From assembly GCF_003590645.1 (NCBI RefSeq), contig NZ_CP031834.1, positions 3,782,501 to 3,846,500 on the forward strand: a stretch of 64,000 nt of DNA. The letters are read 5' to 3'. The DNA is from Mesorhizobium sp. DCY119. Its GTDB lineage: Bacteria; Pseudomonadota; Alphaproteobacteria; Rhizobiales; Rhizobiaceae. The notes under the pieces were generated by a model. It did not search any database. It saw only the letters and a program-made list of their open reading frames with translations, and was not told the DNA's origin. This document shows, piece after piece, positions 35,160-43,357 of the stretch. A program made the position numbers and the translations under genes. How positions within the stretch are numbered: position 1 is the first letter of the stretch; every line of letters starts with the position of its first letter.

Positions 35160-35573
35160 TCACCTTGGAGGCATCCTGTCGAATCTTGGCAGAGCTGGAT
35201 CGAGGTGGTCCCACGCATGACCGCCGGCAGCCCAGAAAACCATTTGCGGTTTGTATCGGCCTGGATCGTCGAGGCTGGCAGCGCTGACGATGAAAAGATC
35301 AGGCATGTCTGGAAAGGTTATGTAGACAGGTGAACCGCAGGTGGGGCAGAAGGCGCGCGCTTTGACGGTTCCGCCCTCGCCCACCATGTTCCAATGGGTC
35401 GCTTCGCCCTCCACCTTCACGGGCGCGCCGTTGAAGGTCAGGTGGGATTGGTGCCCGGTGCCACTGTCATGCTGACACTGGCGACACTGGCAGTCGTTCA
35501 TCATGATTGGTTCGGCAGAAATCTCATATCGGATCGCGCCGCAGGCGCATCCGCCGGTGTAAGGCTTGCTCAC
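35160..35573 (-). CDS. GFA family protein
   Basis: A zinc-binding, 137-residue member of the GFA family (named after glutathione-dependent formaldehyde-activating enzyme; most members have unknown functions). Cysteine motifs: TGGCACGAIRY, NDCQCRQCQHDSG and AFCPTCGSPVY. The GTG start at 35573 has AGGAG seven bases upstream; the longer frame to 35735 reads into the previous gene's end. It is the last gene of the ArsR operon, 46 bases after the DUF899 gene. Confidence 0.9.
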   Translation of the reverse strand: MSKPYTGGCACGAIRYEISAEPIMMNDCQCRQCQHDSGTGHQSHLTFNGAPVKVEGEATHWNMVGEGGTVKARAFCPTCGSPVYITFPDMPDLFIVSAASLDDPGRYKPQMVFWAAGGHAWDHLDPALPRFDRMPPR

Positions 35574-35619
35574 GTCTTTTCTCCTGCTGTGAAGTGGTTG
35601 CGGGCCGAGAAAACTTCGC

Positions 35620-36393
35620 TCAGCCCTTTTCGTACTCGTCGTGGCGCCGCCACCAGACGCCCTGTTCGTTGCGCCCTTTGGGTGCGCGGTCGAGCCACTG
35701 GTACGTGCCCCATAGGCCATCCAGCCCGCGCGCATAGGCGGAATAGGTGTGGTAGACGCGGCCGTCCTCGAGCACGAACGCGCTTAGGCCCGGTCTCTCT
35801 CGTGTGTATGTGGCAGTGTCGGTTCCGGACATGGTCGCGAAGATAGTGGCGCCGTCCGGCGTCGTACGCGAGGGTATCACGGCGACAGGCAACGGCGCCT
35901 CGCGCTCATAGTTGTATTCGATACCGCCTTCGCTCTGCTGCTCCTCGGTGAACCAGACATTGAAATCGGCGTTGAAGTCGCTGCTGAACGAGGATGCCCA
36001 GGGAAACGTCCAGCCCATCCGCCGCTTATAGACCTGCAGCTTTGCGAGCGGCGCCCGCGACACCGCCCAAAACGCGACGTCGTGGTTTTCCAGGTGGACG
36101 AAGACACCATTAAATCCATCCGCAATCGCGGAACAGGAAGGGCACCCCGCCTTGTAGTCCGGTCCGAACATGAAGTGGTACATGAGAAGCTGCGAGCGTC
36201 CTTTGAAGAGGTCTGCCAGCGTGGCATTCCCTTCATCGGTCTCGAAGCTGTATTGCTTGTCGATCCGAACCCAAGGCAGTTCCTGCCGCTGCTGCGCCAG
36301 CGTGTCACTGTGCCGCGTCAGCTCCTTTTCCTCCTTGAGCAGTGCTACCCGGGCCTTCAGCCACTGGTCTCGCGAAACGACTTGATGCGGCAT
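35620..36393 (-). CDS. DUF899 thioredoxin-like protein
   Basis: A 257-residue member of DUF899, with a thioredoxin fold. It begins MPHQVVSRDQWLKARVALL at ATG 36393, with AGAGGAGG six bases upstream. The CxxC-type active site is in GPDYKAGCPSCSAIADGFNG, and WTFPWASSFSSDFNADF and GTYQWLDRAPKGRNE are characteristic family segments. Function is unknown; a disulfide or peroxide role is inferred from fold only. Third gene of the ArsR operon. Confidence 0.9.
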   Translation of the reverse strand: MPHQVVSRDQWLKARVALLKEEKELTRHSDTLAQQRQELPWVRIDKQYSFETDEGNATLADLFKGRSQLLMYHFMFGPDYKAGCPSCSAIADGFNGVFVHLENHDVAFWAVSRAPLAKLQVYKRRMGWTFPWASSFSSDFNADFNVWFTEEQQSEGGIEYNYEREAPLPVAVIPSRTTPDGATIFATMSGTDTATYTRERPGLSAFVLEDGRVYHTYSAYARGLDGLWGTYQWLDRAPKGRNEQGVWWRRHDEYEKG

Positions 36394-36475
36394 GGTCAAC
36401 CTCCTCTTGTCGAGATGCCTCTTTCCAGTTCGATCCCCTCGCCAATCTCCAATGCGGTCAGGTCTTCGATATGCG

Positions 36476-36958
36476 TCAGTGCAGCTTTTTCGAAGAAACC
36501 TGTTCTGCAGCCATGACATCCAGCCTTTGGAAGCACTTCGGCCAGCCTTGGCTCATATTGTTGAAAGCCGTGTCATTCTTCGGCGTGACGAAGCCGGAGT
36601 GGACAAGGCGAAGGCGGGTTCCGTTGTCGACCCTGGACAGGATAAATGTGACGACCGTGTCCAACCGCGAACCATATCCGACGTTTCCGTCATCTCCGCC
36701 TTTCCAGGCGTAGGCGAGGCGCTCGTTCGGCACCACCTCCAGCACCTGGCAGCGAATGACACCATCCCACCTGCCTGCCGGCGTCGTCTGAAACGTGAAG
36801 TGCCTGCCCTCCACGGGCTCGAACCCCGTCGGCTCCATCATCCAGCGGGCGATCAGATCGCCGGTTGTCAGCGCTTTCCAGATGGTCTGCGGAGCATGCG
36901 GAAAGACCTCGTCGACCACAATCTCTTGCGTGCCGGATTTCAATGCAGCGTCGTTCAT
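36476..36958 (-). CDS. SRPBCC/AHSA1 domain protein
   Basis: A 160-residue START-like ligand-binding protein. The N-terminal EIVVDEVFPHAPQTIWKALTTGDLIARWM and GGDDGNVGYGSRLDTVV match the AHSA1 type; LRLVHSGFVTPKNDTAFNNMSQGWPKCFQRL is the C-terminal helix. Small molecules or hydrophobic ligands are the usual partners. The ATG overlaps the end of the ArsR gene by four bases, a common pairing of ArsR with SRPBCC proteins. Confidence 0.9.
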   Translation of the reverse strand: MNDAALKSGTQEIVVDEVFPHAPQTIWKALTTGDLIARWMMEPTGFEPVEGRHFTFQTTPAGRWDGVIRCQVLEVVPNERLAYAWKGGDDGNVGYGSRLDTVVTFILSRVDNGTRLRLVHSGFVTPKNDTAFNNMSQGWPKCFQRLDVMAAEQVSSKKLH

Positions 36959-37284
36959 GGATCGATTTCCTTCAGCAATTCTCGGAGATCTGCAAAGCGC
37001 TCGCGCCAGAAGACGCCGTAGTGGCTCATCCAGTCGGCCAGCGGCGCGAGGCCCTCCGGCTGGGCGCGATAATAGACGTTCCGGCCCTCGGGTCGCTCTG
37101 CGACCAGACCGGCCTGCTTCAAGGATTTGAGATGCTGGGAGACGGCGCCTTGTGTCACCCCACTCCCCCGCGTCAGTTCGACCACGGTAATCTCGTCGGA
37201 CTTGACGACCCGCTCGAACACAGCGCGCCGCGTTGGATCGGCGAGTGCGCGCATGACAGCGTTGATGGCAGCGGCTTCGGTCAT
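36955..37284 (-). CDS. ArsR family transcriptional regulator
   Basis: A 109-residue winged-helix repressor: AVMRALADPTRRAVFERVV, VTQGAVSQHLKSLKQAGLV for the recognition helix, and RNVYYRAQPEGLAPLADWM for the wing and dimer helix. No metal-binding cysteine pair is visible, so it is likely of the non-metal type that pairs with SRPBCC genes. Two palindromes directly upstream are probable self-operators. It heads ArsR-SRPBCC-DUF899-GFA. Confidence 0.92.
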   Translation of the reverse strand: MTEAAAINAVMRALADPTRRAVFERVVKSDEITVVELTRGSGVTQGAVSQHLKSLKQAGLVAERPEGRNVYYRAQPEGLAPLADWMSHYGVFWRERFADLRELLKEIDP

Positions 37285-37293
37285 GAAAAGAGA

Positions 37294-37328
37294 TTAGTAT
37301 ACACTAATTGATTAGTCAAGCCTAATCA
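37294..37328. promoter_or_regulatory. double palindromic operator of the ArsR operon
   Basis: TTAGT-N4-ACTAA (37294-37307) lies 10 bases before the ArsR ATG, and TGATTAG-N6-CTAATCA (37309-37328) follows directly. Both share the ATTAGT half-site. The stretch is AT-rich in a GC-rich genome and probably overlaps the promoter. Confidence 0.75.
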
Positions 37329-37387
37329 GTTTCATCATCTCAAGGGTCGAGTCCGCGCATTACCGCAGACCCCAAACCGGCCAGATA

Positions 37388-37948
37388 TCAGGATTCCAGC
37401 TCACCACCCGGGTCGCGCGCGGACATGTTGTCCGCGGCTAGATTCTCGGTCATTTTGTCGATGACCTTCTTGAATGTGGAGATATCCTCGTCTGACAGTC
37501 CGCGAAGGGCAATCGCGTCGATCTCCATGTGGATGTCCCTGACCTGTTCGTAGAGGCGCCTGGCCGGGACAGTGAGGTAGATATTGATCTTGCGAATGTC
37601 CTGTTTGTTTCGGACCCGAACGATAAGTCCGCTATTCTCCATCTTCTTCAGCGTGTCGGTGGTGGTACCCTCGACGAGCTGGGCCGCCTTTGCCAGTTCA
37701 CGCTGGGTAACACCGTCCTTTTCCCACAGGCAGCGCAGATAGGTCGACATTGCAACCGTCAACTCCTTGTCGGCTATGCGGTTTTGCAAGGCTATCAATA
37801 ACTCGCGATGGGCACTCCTCGTTACGAGATTCAGTGAGCGGAAGTGGGGTGTCTGCCTGTCATCGATGGGGCTGCCGCCTTCCAGAGACGGCGCCTGCGT
37901 ACTGCGTTCGGCCAGCGTTTTGGCCGCACGTCGAAGCTCTTTCGCCAT
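37388..37948 (-). CDS. MarR family transcriptional regulator
   Basis: A winged-helix regulator, 186 residues from ATG 37948 (MAKELRRAAKTLAE), with GAAGG four bases upstream. MarR landmarks: YLRCLWEKDGVTQRELAKAAQ, EGTTTDTLKKMENSGLIVRVRN and KQDIRKINIYLTVPARRLYEQV. Longer forms start at 37984 or 38059; the last overlaps the MmgE/PrpD gene. It has an extended N-terminus (STQAPSLEGGSPIDDRQ). It is transcribed after MmgE/PrpD and is the likely regulator of the catabolic cluster on both sides of 39.5 kb. Confidence 0.85.
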   Translation of the reverse strand: MAKELRRAAKTLAERSTQAPSLEGGSPIDDRQTPHFRSLNLVTRSAHRELLIALQNRIADKELTVAMSTYLRCLWEKDGVTQRELAKAAQLVEGTTTDTLKKMENSGLIVRVRNKQDIRKINIYLTVPARRLYEQVRDIHMEIDAIALRGLSDEDISTFKKVIDKMTENLAADNMSARDPGGELES

Positions 37949-37994
37949 TAAACCTTCTATCCCTCCACCCATTTTTCGCTTCATGTCCGAAGCG

Positions 37995-39353
37995 TCATGC
38001 CGGGCGCGCGCACGCCAAGACGGCGATCTCGCGCGCGCTGCGCCGCTGCGCAACGGCATCTATGATCTTGCCGGCCCTTTCGTCACCGATCACGGGTCCG
38101 ACCAGCTTGCCGAATTTATCGGCAAGCATACGCCACAGCTTTGCGTCATCACGCTCCAGGCTATCTGCCCGCGCTTCTTCCGTCACAGCACGACCGCTGC
38201 GATCTCTCAGCGTAACGCTCGTTTCCCACTCGGGTATATCGTCTGAAGCCCGCACTTCGGTCATCGCCATCAATCGGCGTATCACCGGTAGATCGATCGA
38301 GTGTTCGCTGTAGGCCGCGATCGATGAGGTGTCGATCCCGGCAAGTCCAGCAGCCACCGCAAACGGCAGGCTGAGCTTCGCTTCGGCACCCGATCGCGGC
38401 GTATGAATTCGACAAAGGCGCTTCACACCCGGCGACACCACGACGTCAATTGCTGAAAGCGCGTCGCTGTCGAAATTCGGCCGCGCGGCATGTGCGGCGG
38501 ACGCCGCGATAGCGGCCTGGGCGCCACCACAGGCCGCATGGAATTTGAACATGATATCAAGCATTTCAAAATGCGCATTCTGGTCGCCAATCGTGTCATC
38601 CCAGATCGGAGCCTGGGTTCGGCTTTGCGCGTAACCGCTGCGGCACTCGATGACGCTCGGATTGGCCGAAGCACCGAACTGGGCCAGGTCGGCACAGCGG
38701 ACACCCGATGCCGCCGCGGCTCCAATCTGCACGAGGCCTGCGCTATACATGCCGTTGCAATGGAGACCGCTGGCCATCGCGCCGGCCAGGCCCAGCGCCG
38801 TGTGGATGTGGTCTTCGGGCACCCGGGCAGCGATACAGGCAGCCGCAGCGGCGCCGAACACGCCTGTCTGGCTTGCCGGTGTAAAGCCGTGTTGATACGC
38901 CTCGTAACCCAGCATGCGACCGAGCCTGCAGGTAATCTCCACACCCCCGACAACTGCGGCGAGCAAATCGCTGCCATCGCAACACGAACGCTCGGCGGCA
39001 GCAAAGGCGGCGGCTATGGGCGCAGCGGACGGATGACCGTACATGCGCAGGTAGGTATCGTCATAATCGTGCAGGTGCGCGGCCGATCCATTGACCAACG
39101 CCGCGATTTCAGCGCCTCCCGACTCCCCTGTTCCCAGCAACGAGGCCTCGGGTGCTCCACCGCATTTGCGCGCGTACTCCAGGAGCGGCCTTTGAAAGGG
39201 ATCGGCGTTTCCTGCAATGACGCAGCCCAGCCAATCGAGAAGACATCGTTGGCCTGCGGCAACCACCTTCGGATCGAGCGAACCGAGGCGCATGCCGCCA
39301 GCAAACCCCGCCAGCAAAGCTGTAATCGGGGGCACGTCGTCCTGTGGTGCCAT
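37995..39353 (-). CDS. MmgE/PrpD family protein
   Basis: A 452-residue member of the MmgE/PrpD superfamily, which includes 2-methylcitrate dehydratase, iminodisuccinate epimerase and cis-aconitate decarboxylase. The N-terminal domain includes CLLDWLGCVIAGNADPFQRPLLEYA, the active-site region NGSAAHLHDYDDTYLRMYGHPSA carries the conserved His-Asp pair, and SHVFHPG-like material is replaced by MASGLHCNGMYSAGLVQIG. Start ATG at 39353 or 39356, after AGGGAAG. It may isomerise or dehydrate a carboxylic acid imported by the Tct system encoded divergently at 41.3 kb. Confidence 0.88.
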   Translation of the reverse strand: MAPQDDVPPITALLAGFAGGMRLGSLDPKVVAAGQRCLLDWLGCVIAGNADPFQRPLLEYARKCGGAPEASLLGTGESGGAEIAALVNGSAAHLHDYDDTYLRMYGHPSAAPIAAAFAAAERSCCDGSDLLAAVVGGVEITCRLGRMLGYEAYQHGFTPASQTGVFGAAAAACIAARVPEDHIHTALGLAGAMASGLHCNGMYSAGLVQIGAAAASGVRCADLAQFGASANPSVIECRSGYAQSRTQAPIWDDTIGDQNAHFEMLDIMFKFHAACGGAQAAIAASAAHAARPNFDSDALSAIDVVVSPGVKRLCRIHTPRSGAEAKLSLPFAVAAGLAGIDTSSIAAYSEHSIDLPVIRRLMAMTEVRASDDIPEWETSVTLRDRSGRAVTEEARADSLERDDAKLWRMLADKFGKLVGPVIGDERAGKIIDAVAQRRSAREIAVLACARPA

Positions 39354-39785
39354 CATGAACTTCCCTGGCCGATTGGAGGCAACCTCCAATCCTGAAACGA
39401 TTCCATACAATTTTCTTATGAAGCATAATCGATCGCGCATCTTCAATAGAAATATGGGCTAATTTTGCCATTTACAGCAGTTGACAACACTTCATAACCG
39501 AAGCATTCTTCAAATTATGTCGATCATAGACATCGGATCCGAGGGGCCAGCCGGGGCCAATATGCCCTCATTGGAGACGCGGATATTTCAATAGGAAGTC
39601 GCTTGTCGTTCGCGATCTGGCGGCTGTGTCGTTGCTCAAGAAGAACGCCTCTGTCGGCAACCTGAAACAGGCGCCGGCGCGCGGTAGTGCGCCGAAAAGA
39701 CGGTGCGGCAGTGTGAACGATCGCGAGATCAAGACGAGACTAAAAACAGGACGAGCCAGTGCAGTCAGTTGGGAGAATGCAGCAA
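39354..39785. other. 432-bp divergent regulatory region
   Basis: Separates the MmgE/PrpD gene (minus) from the M20 gene (plus). A TTGACA at 39481 is a candidate -35 element, and a palindrome ATGTC-N7-GACAT at 39517-39533 overlaps TATG-N5-CATA; both could bind the MarR regulator. The sequence from 39600 to 39780 contains no convincing gene. No structured RNA was recognised. Confidence 0.5.
39517..39533. promoter_or_regulatory. candidate MarR operator
   Basis: ATGTC (39517-39521) and GACAT (39529-39533) are a perfect inverted repeat with a seven-base centre; TATG and CATA at 39516-39528 form an overlapping smaller one. It lies between the two halves of the catabolic cluster, downstream of a TTGACA. 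Confidence 0.45.
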
Positions 39786-41219
39786 ATGGATGCCAGCCGA
39801 GACGGTGCGATCAATCAGGCACGTCATATCTTCGACAGCGGACTATTCGTGGACCGTCTGGCGCAAATGGTCGAGGTGCCTACAGAAAGCCATCCGCCGC
39901 TGCACCAGGCCGACCTGTACCGTTATTGTCACGAAGTGATTGCGCCGATGATCGGCGAAATGGGCTTTTCCAGCAAGATTTATGACAACTCGCGCAAAGA
40001 GCACGGTCCGTTCCTTATCGGAACGCGCATTGAAGATCCGGCGCTTCCCACGCTCCTGATATATGGGCACGGCGACGTCGTCCGGGCGATGCCGGAGCGG
40101 TGGCGCGAGGGACTTGATCCCTACAAGCTCACCGTCGAAGCCGACAAGATCTATGGACGCGGCACCGTCGACAACAAGGGACAACATCTGATCGCCATCC
40201 TGGCCCTGAAAGCGGTTCTGTCCGAACGAGGCCGGCTCGGCTTCAACACCAAAATCTTCATAGAAACGGGAGAGGAGGCAGGCTCTCCAGGCATCAGCGA
40301 ATTCATCAACACGCACCGCGACGAATGCGCCGCCGATGTCTTCATCGCACTTGATGGCCCGCGACAGAGCCGCGCTGTTCCCGACATTCAACTCGGCACG
40401 CGCGGCGGTATCGCCATGGATCTCATCGTCGACTTGCGGGAAGGAAGCCATCACTCAGGCCATTGGGGTGGATTGCTCGCTGATCCAGCCATCGTCCTAG
40501 CGCACGCCCTCTCGTCGATCGTCAGCCGCGACGGCCGTATTCTGGTCGAGGGCTGGCGCCCGGCCAACGTGCCTGAAAGCGTAAAGGCAGCCAGCCGCGC
40601 GGTGGTGTCGGAAATCCTGCCAGGCGCACCGGTCCCCGACGACTACTGGGGCGAGCCCGGCCTTACCAATGCGGAGCGCATTTATGCGTGGAACAGCGCC
40701 ATCGTCCTGGCGATGGTTTCGGGCCAGCCCGAGTCGCCGGTGAACGCTGTTGCCGGCTTCGCACGATCGCGCCTTCAGCTGCGCCACACTGTGGACACCG
40801 ACCCGGCCACCGTCATTCCTGCTCTGAAAAGCCATCTGGTCGAAAAGGGCTTTCCTGAGGTCAAGGTCGAGGCAGTCGTCGAGCGCGACTGGTTTCCACC
40901 GTCGCGAACCGATCCAGACCATCCCTGGGTGCAGTTCGTCGCAGCCTCGATGCAGAAGACCATCGGGCGGAAGCCAAACATTGTTCCGACCGTTGGAGCT
41001 TCGGGCCCTTCGGAATTCTTCAAGTCCGTGCTCGACGTACCGATCATGTGGATTCCGAACTCCTATGGGGGCTGCGGCCAGCACGGACCAAACGAACACG
41101 GTCTTGGTTCGCAGTTTCGGGAAGGGCTCGAACTGATGGCAGGCGTTTTCTGGGACAGCGGGGAACTCGATGCACCGCGCCGGAAAACATCGAGCGCCGC
41201 TGAAAACCTATCAGTCTAA
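39786..41219 (+). CDS. M20 family metallohydrolase
   Basis: Zinc amidohydrolase/peptidase of the M20 (ArgE/DapE/CPG2) family, 477 residues. The metal and catalytic residues lie in LLIYGHGDVVRA, GRGTVDNKGQHL (bridging Asp), IFIETGEEAGS (catalytic and metal Glu pair), FIALDGPRQS and the C-terminal NEHGLGSQF. ATG 39786 is chosen because GGGAG lies ten bases upstream; ATG 39777 is too close to it. Cytosolic. It probably cleaves an amide or peptide bond in the compound brought in by TctABC. Confidence 0.9.
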   Translation: MDASRDGAINQARHIFDSGLFVDRLAQMVEVPTESHPPLHQADLYRYCHEVIAPMIGEMGFSSKIYDNSRKEHGPFLIGTRIEDPALPTLLIYGHGDVVRAMPERWREGLDPYKLTVEADKIYGRGTVDNKGQHLIAILALKAVLSERGRLGFNTKIFIETGEEAGSPGISEFINTHRDECAADVFIALDGPRQSRAVPDIQLGTRGGIAMDLIVDLREGSHHSGHWGGLLADPAIVLAHALSSIVSRDGRILVEGWRPANVPESVKAASRAVVSEILPGAPVPDDYWGEPGLTNAERIYAWNSAIVLAMVSGQPESPVNAVAGFARSRLQLRHTVDTDPATVIPALKSHLVEKGFPEVKVEAVVERDWFPPSRTDPDHPWVQFVAASMQKTIGRKPNIVPTVGASGPSEFFKSVLDVPIMWIPNSYGGCGQHGPNEHGLGSQFREGLELMAGVFWDSGELDAPRRKTSSAAENLSV

Positions 41220-41277
41220 TCTAGCAAAGATCACAATAAAAATAAAAAAACCACGGGAACAACACAAGAGAATAAAA

Positions 41278-41306
41278 AAATCTTCAAGGCATAAACTTGA
41301 AGATTT
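41278..41306. promoter_or_regulatory. A-rich leader hairpin before tctB
   Basis: AAATCTTCAAG (41278-41288) pairs perfectly with CTTGAAGATTT (41296-41306) around a seven-base loop. The 60 bases before it are unusually A-rich. On plus it lies just upstream of tctB; on minus it is followed by a run of T and would look like a terminator. Confidence 0.6.
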
Positions 41307-41328
41307 GTCGAAAATGGGGGTTCAAAAT

Positions 41329-41778
41329 ATGCTTTCGCGTGACTATCGAGATATTATTACTGGCGGAGCTTTGTTCGCCATGGGTTTATTCGTAGCTATC
41401 TACAGTCTTTCCCATTACCCGCTGGGCAAGATGACACGGATGGGGCCCGGCATGTTTCCGACCGGCCTGGGATTGCTGCTGGCGGGCTTTGGCGCCGTCA
41501 TAGCAATCTCTGCCCTCTGGCGTGGCGGCACCTGGCCCGAGGTTGATGTGCGCGCAGCCGTCGCGGTCATCGCCAGTGTCGCCAGCTTCGCTATTTTCAT
41601 CGACCGCATTGGCATGGTCCCGACAGTGGCGATCATGTCGGTACTCGCGGTTGCCGGTGACAAAAACGGCACGGTCAAACGCGCGGCCAGCCTGGCGATA
41701 GGCCTCAATCTGCTGGCAGTCCCCATCTTCATCTACGGTCTTGATCTGCCGATCGCTCTTGCGAAGTGGTCCTTCTGA
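41329..41778 (+). CDS. tripartite tricarboxylate transporter small membrane subunit TctB
   Basis: A 149-residue, four-helix protein: DIITGGALFAMGLFVAIYSLSHYPLG, then GPGMFPTGLGLLLAGFGAVIAIS, and two more helices. The short motif RMGPGMFP is the TctB signature. Start ATG 41329 follows GGGGG by about eight bases; ATG 41314 is an alternative. Its stop overlaps the start of tctA (TGATG), so the two are translationally coupled. Works with TctA and a periplasmic TctC. Confidence 0.9.
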   Translation: MLSRDYRDIITGGALFAMGLFVAIYSLSHYPLGKMTRMGPGMFPTGLGLLLAGFGAVIAISALWRGGTWPEVDVRAAVAVIASVASFAIFIDRIGMVPTVAIMSVLAVAGDKNGTVKRAASLAIGLNLLAVPIFIYGLDLPIALAKWSF

Positions 41779-43304
41779 TGGACTCGATCAGCCCACTCTA
41801 CACCAACGTCCTCCTCGGCCTCAGCACGGCGCTGGCACCGCAGAATCTGTTCTACTGCTTTGTCGGCGTCGTGGTCGGCATGCTGGTCGGCGTGCTGCCC
41901 GGCATCGGCGCGATGGCAGCGATCTCGATGCTGTTTCCGCTCACATTCTACCTGGACCCGACAGCGGCCATCATCATGCTGGCCGGCATCTATTACGGCA
42001 CCGCCTATGGCGGGTCGACTACATCTATCCTGCTCAACATTCCCGGCGAACCGTCATCGGCCGTGACTGCCTTCGACGGTTATCCAATGGCTCAGAAAGG
42101 CCGGGCCGGTGCTGCGCTGATGGTCACCACGCTGGCATCCTTTATCGGCGGCAGCGTCGGCATCATCTTCATGATGCTGTTCTCGCCGATAATCGTCAGC
42201 TACGCGCTCCAGTTCGGTGCATGGGAATATTTTGCGCTGATGGTTCTCGGCCTGGTCGCCGCATCGGCCGTTTCGGAAGCCAGTGTCTTTAAGAGCCTCG
42301 CGATGGTGGTTTTTGGCATTATCTTCGGAACAGTCGGCATCGACATCTACACCGGGGTCTACCGGTTTGATTTCGCCAGCATCCACCTGCGCGACGGCAT
42401 CAGCCTAGAAGCCTTCGCAATGGGACTCTTCGGCGTCTCCGAAGTCATCGCCAGCATACGCACCGTCAGTGTTGAAGGTGCACAGATCCGCAAGGTCACA
42501 TTTCGTTCCATGATCCTCACGCGCAACGAGGTGAAGCGCTCCGCCATGCCAGTCGTCCGCGGGACGCTGATCGGAAGCGTCCTCGGTGCCCTGCCCGGTA
42601 CGGGCGCAACGATCGCCTCCTTCCTCTCCTACGCTGTTGAGCGCCGCGTTTCGCGCCGCCCTGACGAGTTCGGCAAAGGTGCGATCGAGGGCGTCGCCTC
42701 GCCTGAGGCAGCCAACAACGCCGCAGGCCAGACAGCCTTCATCCCGACGATGGCCTTGGGCATTCCCGGCACGGCGACCATGGCGATCATGCTCAGTGCG
42801 CTCGTGATCCAGGGCATTACGCCCGGTCCGATGCTGATGGCAGAGCGCCCCGACATATTCTGGGGTCTCATCATGAGCTTCTGGGTTGGAAACGTGATGC
42901 TGCTGGCGCTGAACATCCCGCTGATCGGCGTATGGGTCAGCATGCTCCGGATACCCTACGGCATTCTCTACCCGGCCGTGCTGCTGTTCGTCTGCATCGG
43001 TGTCTACAGCGTGAAGAATAGCAGCTTCGATGTCTGGGCAGTGCTGTTCTTTGGCGTGGTCGGCTATCTGATGCGCCTCGGTGGACTGCCACTGGCGCCG
43101 ATGGTCCTGGGCATTGTCCTTGGACCTATGATGGAAGAGCACTTTCGACGTGGGATGCTCCTCAGCCGCGGCGACTTCGTGGATGTCTTCACGCGACCGA
43201 TCAGCGGCGCAGTCATGGCCGCCACGCTCGCCCTGCTGCTCTGGGGGCTCTGGCGCAACCTGAAAAAGAAAACCGGCGTAGTGCCGATCACGGAAGTCGA
43301 CTGA
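41778..43304 (+). CDS. tripartite tricarboxylate transporter large permease TctA
   Basis: A 508-residue permease of about twelve helices. Motifs: GVLPGIGAMAAISMLFPLTF near 45, IYYGTAYGGSTTSILLNIPGE near 75 and PEAANNAAGQTAFIPTMALGIPG near 315, all typical TctA glycine-rich segments. It moves a carboxylate bound by TctC across the inner membrane using an ion gradient. The ATG at 41778 overlaps the TctB stop. The cluster carries two TctC genes but only one TctAB. Confidence 0.94.
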   Translation: MDSISPLYTNVLLGLSTALAPQNLFYCFVGVVVGMLVGVLPGIGAMAAISMLFPLTFYLDPTAAIIMLAGIYYGTAYGGSTTSILLNIPGEPSSAVTAFDGYPMAQKGRAGAALMVTTLASFIGGSVGIIFMMLFSPIIVSYALQFGAWEYFALMVLGLVAASAVSEASVFKSLAMVVFGIIFGTVGIDIYTGVYRFDFASIHLRDGISLEAFAMGLFGVSEVIASIRTVSVEGAQIRKVTFRSMILTRNEVKRSAMPVVRGTLIGSVLGALPGTGATIASFLSYAVERRVSRRPDEFGKGAIEGVASPEAANNAAGQTAFIPTMALGIPGTATMAIMLSALVIQGITPGPMLMAERPDIFWGLIMSFWVGNVMLLALNIPLIGVWVSMLRIPYGILYPAVLLFVCIGVYSVKNSSFDVWAVLFFGVVGYLMRLGGLPLAPMVLGIVLGPMMEEHFRRGMLLSRGDFVDVFTRPISGAVMAATLALLLWGLWRNLKKKTGVVPITEVD

Positions 43305-43357
43305 CTCGCCGAGAAATTGGCGACGGATTCTCGAATTATCCTAACGTGAGGAAAATC

